Shown: positions 59,168-64,000 of the stretch, piece after piece
Numbering within the stretch: position 1 is the first letter of the stretch
Layout: each line of letters opens with the position of its first letter
NCBI RefSeq assembly: GCF_963966145.1
Contig: NC_091047.1
Coordinates: 12,586,001-12,650,000, forward strand
DNA from: Tenebrio molitor
Taxonomy: Eukaryota > Arthropoda > Insecta > Coleoptera > Tenebrionidae
Length of the DNA: 64,000 nt
Direction of reading: 5' to 3'
Notes under the pieces: model-generated
The model's database searches: none
Seen by the model: the letters and a program-made list of their open reading frames with translations, nothing else
Told to the model about the DNA's origin: nothing
Translations under genes and position numbers: made by a program

Positions 59168-60047
59168 TCGACCGCAGGAATTGAAAACGCAACCCACAAT
59201 ACATTTGCAACGCTAACGTGGATAATTTAAATATTGCGTATTGTTTTAAAATGAATTTATGAATCCATGATAACACGTGGTCAATTGAAAAGTTCATCAA
59301 GTTGGCTTTGACTTTATTTTTCTTTATTTTTTAAAAGACAACAAGATCGTAAATTAAGTTGGTTAGACAAAGATAGCGACAAAGATTAAAAGATGAAAAG
59401 TTCATCAAATTGGCTTTGATCTTTGTCGCTATCTTTGTCTAACCAACTTAATTTACGATGTTGTTGTCTTTTAAAAATAAAGTCAAAGCCAACTTGATGA
59501 ACATTTCAGCTGAACACTTGTTAGGTTTGCTTCCAGTAATTTTGTTTGTCACAACTGAGATTTACGAAAAAGTTAAAATACGACGATTAAAATGTATTTA
59601 AACGATGAGGAAAGGGACATGATCTTGATTTAAGGCGAATGTAATAAAAATGCCTCTGGCGTTGCGCGTTTATGCAGACAATAAGCATTTTCTCATTTTC
59701 AAAAAATCTTTGTTACTTCACAATTTCATTTAACTAAGCGAATATGACATTTATGTCAAAATTTACAAAACTGCACAGTTAACTATGTTTTACGTTTTTT
59801 AAATCAAAAAACAAATAAATACACTGCGTTTTTTACTTCGCTAAACATAAAATGTAAAATGGCTATGTTCAGTTCTAAAATGGACAAGTCAATTCATTTG
59901 AAATAGGCAACCAAACTTACAGATCCATGAATCCTATGTTCAGTAAAATAAAAAACTTACGGTATACACTTTAGCGTTGCAAATGTATCGTGAGTTGCAT
60001 TTTCAATTCCGTCAGGCTCATATCACTCGTGAAATAGGTACCCTGTG
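59168..60047 (-). mobile_element. MITE family A, long form, inverted, with internal hairpin insertion
   Basis: Interior runs opposite to 45485-45936 (CGCGTTTATGCAGACAATAA, AACGATTAAAATGT region). The left outer arm is cut after the inner part of the repeat. Extra sequence relative to the 452-bp form includes the hairpin 59292-59502 and about 150 bp near 59820-59970. Confidence 0.75.
59292..59502. repeat. 211-bp long-arm hairpin within MITE A
   Basis: Arms of roughly 95-100 bp, GTTCATCAAGTTGGCTTTGA onward, are almost perfect inverted copies and meet at a short loop; GTTGGTTAGACAAAGATAGC is mirrored. Confidence 0.85.
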
Positions 60048-60049
60048 TC

Positions 60050-61900
60050 TATCTATAATTTTTAATATCGCCAAAAGTTGTTAAGACGATCGTGTCTAAA
60101 AGTTCACCGACAAAAACTAAACTCTGTCACATTTGATTTGTTTAAAATCTGTAATTGAACTTGTTTAACAAATTAAATCGTTTGTAGTTGAAAAATCATC
60201 CCATTTTTTGGAACAAAATTGTCATTTGTTAAAATTATCAGTTACAGGTTAAATGTTTACTCACATTTATTTACATTGTTTAAATGTGTAACATTTTACG
60301 GTCACTCCAGCACCCCATGGCATAAATGAAAATTTAATATGTACACTCGATTTGTTTTTGACAAAAACCGCAACTTTACGAACAGAATTTCCGCTTTGTT
60401 CCTGCTTTATCAAACAGTTTCAGTACCTGAACAATTAATGCAAAGTGATTGTTTGCTAAATAATTTATTGTTTAATCTCCATATATTACGGTCCCTAATT
60501 CGTATAGACACATTATCGATCATTCGTTTCAGTTATTTTTAATTAAATTAAAGATGTATGTACAGTTGTACACAAAATATTATTATATTGTGAAGTTTTA
60601 GATTTATCGTCAATATTTTGCTTTTAAAAATATCAGCGCTCTGAGTTAAATCAGGCCAAGAATTAATTACTTCTGCCTGACTAATTACATTTTGGCCCAA
60701 AGTTAATTAAAAACACAATTTCACAAAACAATAACTTCTCTTAACGATGACTAATAATTCAATCGATAGAAATTTATATTGAGTTGTCAGATTCTGAAAT
60801 GGGGATTACAAGATTTAATTTTGAGGCCGAAACGGGTTTCAACAACATGTCAGAATTACGTATGTACATACATTCGTAGTAATTTCATTAAGAATTTGCA
60901 TAATAATAATCAGCGAGGGAATGTTGGCTGGAAATTTTTGTAAATACCCACAAACTTTATTTCAATTTAAAGTAGCTCCGGTTTTAATTTTACGTTTAGA
61001 ATAAGCACCGCTGTAAAATTATTTTTATAGAAATTGCGTAGTAAATGCAAAGTATTTTGTAATTAACATGTAAGAGTATGAAGGTATTTTTTGCTTTGCC
61101 TAAACAATTAAAGATTAATCACTTGGACCATTTCAAAACGAAATAGAGGTAGTATCTTCGGAAGTAATTTTCAAATCCTCGATAAAATTAAATTGAAGTG
61201 AATAGAACGGCTATATCTAAGTCGATAAAATTTAGCTGTATGGATCCTTAAACTGACGAAACTTTAAAAGACGTTAAATTAAATATCAGTAGTCAAATTT
61301 CGTATTCATGACGTTTTTGATGACCTCTTTTAATTGAAAATACCTCGTTGTTGCGAACTCTCGACGTCCATTAAACTGATTAAAAGATTATTAAAACTGT
61401 TCGGCTATTGTTCACTTCTGTTTGCAATATCGAATAAATGATCCAGATATTTGTAAAAGAATGATGCGTCGGCCGTAACTTTTAACTACTTATCAAAGAT
61501 ATTGCTATATCGTTGTGTGTTTAACATTTGAAGACAAACACAAGAAATTTAGGTTAATACATATTAAAAGTAGATATTTACGAATGGAAAATATCTGAAT
61601 TAACATCCTGGCTTATATGTTTTTTTTATTAAATTATGAAATGATGGATGATGTAGAAAATTATTAAAAAAGCTATTTATCAAGATCATACGAAAGCGTG
61701 GAATACGACGTGGAACAATGTTGATATCGGGAATTTAAAAACCTTTCTTAACTTATCATCATATTCGAATCCTTCACGTTGAACGTCTAATTTTCCACAT
61801 TATTACATTATCCATCAAGATCAATGGAAACTAATAGGAAGCTCCTGCCAGGAAAAGAGTTGCAGTTATTCAAATTGATGACAGTGTTGTGTGGATACAA
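60050..61900. other. Non-coding interval, nothing recognised
   Basis: AT-rich; no gene or repeat pair supported. Confidence 0.35.
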
Positions 61901-61903
61901 TAC

Positions 61904-62418
61904 CTAGTGATCAAAAACAAAGCAGATCAAGCAAATGTTTTATCGAAACGTTTGTCTTAGCTTGATCGTATGCATATGTATACTTGCCGTTATATTAGTT
62001 GCCTATCTCTGGAAAAATCTATTATTAATTAATTAATTATTAATAGTTAATGCTTTCTCTTCAATGGTCTGTGAACTTTGCCGAAATCGCAAAGTTGTTT
62101 TCTAGGTTACCCACAGCATATCGTTGACGTTTCTTTGATATTTCAACGAAAAGTCTGCTTACCAGTGGCGTTGCCTTTGGCAATAAAGCTGGTAAATGAT
62201 TCATTCTTATGAATGTAAAAGGTTGCTCTTGTTTATTTTAAAAATTTTCTCCATTATTAGATAATCATAATAAAATGCACAATTATAATTCCAACGTTTA
62301 GAATTCATGAGGTATGATTTATTATAAAGTGAATGCTTACTTGCATAGAATTCCGCTACGACATGACCGATAATTTGCAACTCCTGCTCTAATTTGTTTT
62401 CTTTTTGATCACTTTGTA
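61904..62418 (-). mobile_element. Repeat family B, inverted copy (about 515 bp)
   Basis: Both ends carry AGTGATCAAAAA in inverted orientation (61906 and 62415). The interior matches 22010-22578 in reverse, including TATCGGTCATGTCG and CCACTGGTAAG. Confidence 0.8.
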
Positions 62419-62419
62419 T

Positions 62420-63830
62420 TAATTATAATTGGCAAATGGTAAAAATATCGTGATGAAAGAAAAGTTATAGCCTTGGAAAGTCCGTTGTTGATGTGGTTCG
62501 AACTTATTACTTATTAATTTTCAAAAGTCTAGTAAAAATATGTAGGTACAAAACAATTCTCAAAATTTGTAAAATTTTTAAGCGTAATAGTTACTCGCTA
62601 TTAAACAATAAATGTGTTAGTGGTCCATAGCAGATTGACATTTTTGTGAAAACTTTGACTTATTTTGCAATTAAAAAAGTAGAACATTTTCAGACAAATA
62701 CCTCAAGCCGTTTCCTTTGTAGTCATTAAGTGGAATTCCCTCTATAGCAGTAACTGCCTCATATTTGTTTTAAGATGCTACTTCAGCCTCCTAACTAGAT
62801 TTTAAAATAGAGCAAGTTTCTTACTTACTAACCTTATAATGTTAATTGTTCTGCACTTCTATCTTGACTTCCATTAAACTGGGTTTAATTACACGTCACA
62901 GAGGAACTCATGTTGTTTGACCCTTACAAGAGGATCTGTAAGCAATGTTTACAAAGGAAATTTGATAGTTCGCAAGCCTACCCGAGGCGAATAAATGTTG
63001 ACTTATCCTAATCTTGTTTGTAAATACATATTTCAATAAAAATGATGCATCGGTTTAGATAATTTAAAAAATCATATATTTTACTGTAATTTTAAAAGCA
63101 ATTTTGTTAATGTTTCCACTGAAAAGCGTACATTATTAATTATGAAACTGACACAGAATGATATTTTAAAATTAATTTTTTAAAGGTTGCTATATAAGTC
63201 AAAAAATTAAAACTTATTTTTTTTTTTATTAATTAGACATTACACTCATTACAGACTAAAAATATGACTGAGAAAAGTTATCACATGACATAGAATGTAT
63301 CTCAGATTTGACATTTTAAAATAATCTGAAAATAAATAATAATAAATGTACAGATAAAATAAAAAAAAAAAAATTGTATTAAGGTTGTCATCGTTTTTAG
63401 TACATTAGTAAAACATCGTAATTTTCTTCCGACATTTTTACATTTTTTTTCAAAATGAATTGTTTTATTTATGTCATTTGTATAGCGACATGTTAACATG
63501 TAAGCCGACTGTATATTTATTGACAGTGAAGGAAATTTTACTTGTTCATTTTATAATTACAAATTTTCGATTACATAAAAAATGTTGTGTGCACCTTGCC
63601 TGCGAAATCCTGTAACATCCTCGAGATTGTCGCAACCGACCTCGGCAACAATTTTTCTCTCGGTATGTTAAAAAACGATTTCGCAGCCTTGATACACAAA
63701 TTACTATTATACAAACTAAATCAGTTATAATTTAAAAAATCCGGAAATCTTTTTTTGAGCTGAATGGCTTGAAATATTTTATCATGTTTTTACGTAAAAT
63801 CTTCAGATTTCATTATGTACATTCAAATTC
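62420..63830. other. Non-coding interval, nothing recognised
   Basis: AT-rich. A CpG-richer patch with imperfect inverted GCGAAATC/GATTTCGC at 63602-63690 resembles the other CpG-cored foldbacks. Confidence 0.35.
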
Positions 63831-63833
63831 AAT

Positions 63834-63937
63834 TACAGGGTTATTCACGTAAGATGACGAGCCTGATCAGATAAAAATGCAACACAAAATACACTTTCCA
63901 AAGCATTCATTGTGTGTTGTATTTAAAAATTAAATCA
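63834..63937 (+). repeat. MITE family A, diverged copy
   Basis: TACAGGGTTATTCACGTAAGATGACGAGCC and AAAATGCAAC followed by a partly inverted GTGTGTTGTATTT; more decayed than other copies. Confidence 0.6.
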
Positions 63938-64000
63938 CGAATCCATGTAGGTATTCTATTAATCTGAAAGGTATATTTGTCATTGCATTTTTCGTTCATA

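Noticed and set aside
1..64000. CRISPR arrays, operons, bacterial promoters
   Set aside because: Introns, poly(A) signals and transposon types show a eukaryotic genome; no regularly spaced repeat array exists.
1..64000. Known conserved insect microRNAs
   Set aside because: No match to mature sequences I know was noticed; a systematic search was not possible.

Overview
The window is AT-rich eukaryotic DNA from an insect, possibly a beetle, although the species cannot be fixed from sequence alone. Supporting evidence is the very short GT-AG introns (about 50-65 bp), a testis-specific serine kinase of the insect type, a P-element-superfamily transposon, and a dense population of small TA-flanked inverted-repeat elements. 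No bacterial or viral gene organisation is present.

Region 1 (1-13 kb) holds all the confidently recognised host genes. A TSSK-type kinase (482-5456, +) is split in exon 2 by a 3.7-kb P-element/THAP9-like transposon (about 1347-5040). The transposon has matching ends, a target-site duplication and an apparently intact two-exon transposase of 870 residues on the minus strand. Next come an inserted 471-bp foldback element (6134-6604) and two hairpins. After these is a three-exon minus-strand gene (10970-8229, 657 aa) that joins two long open frames and ends in a papain/C39-like cysteine peptidase domain. It is divergent from RtcA, RNA 3'-terminal phosphate cyclase (11465-12728, +, five exons, 350 aa), across a 494-bp shared promoter interval.

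Region 2 (13-64 kb) has no gene I can identify. It is non-coding DNA, either intergenic or a long intron, loaded with transposon debris. This includes a Tc1-like relic (about 14.4-15.0 kb), a DUF4817-type helix-turn-helix relic (32.1-32.45 kb), a mariner relic (40.96-41.5 kb) and a 2.4-kb foldback element (29.7-32.1 kb). There are at least a dozen MITE families, several present in multiple copies. The 35.1-41.5 kb block is a nested stack in which paralogous copies act as empty sites and show the order of insertions. Two CpG-rich islands (33.3-33.7 and 48.2-48.4 kb) are the best candidates for unrecognised first exons or promoters.

The most notable observation is the apparently complete P-like transposon sitting precisely inside the coding sequence of a kinase gene whose two halves are otherwise intact. 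No other candidate for a new biological system was found beyond this and the transposon stratigraphy.
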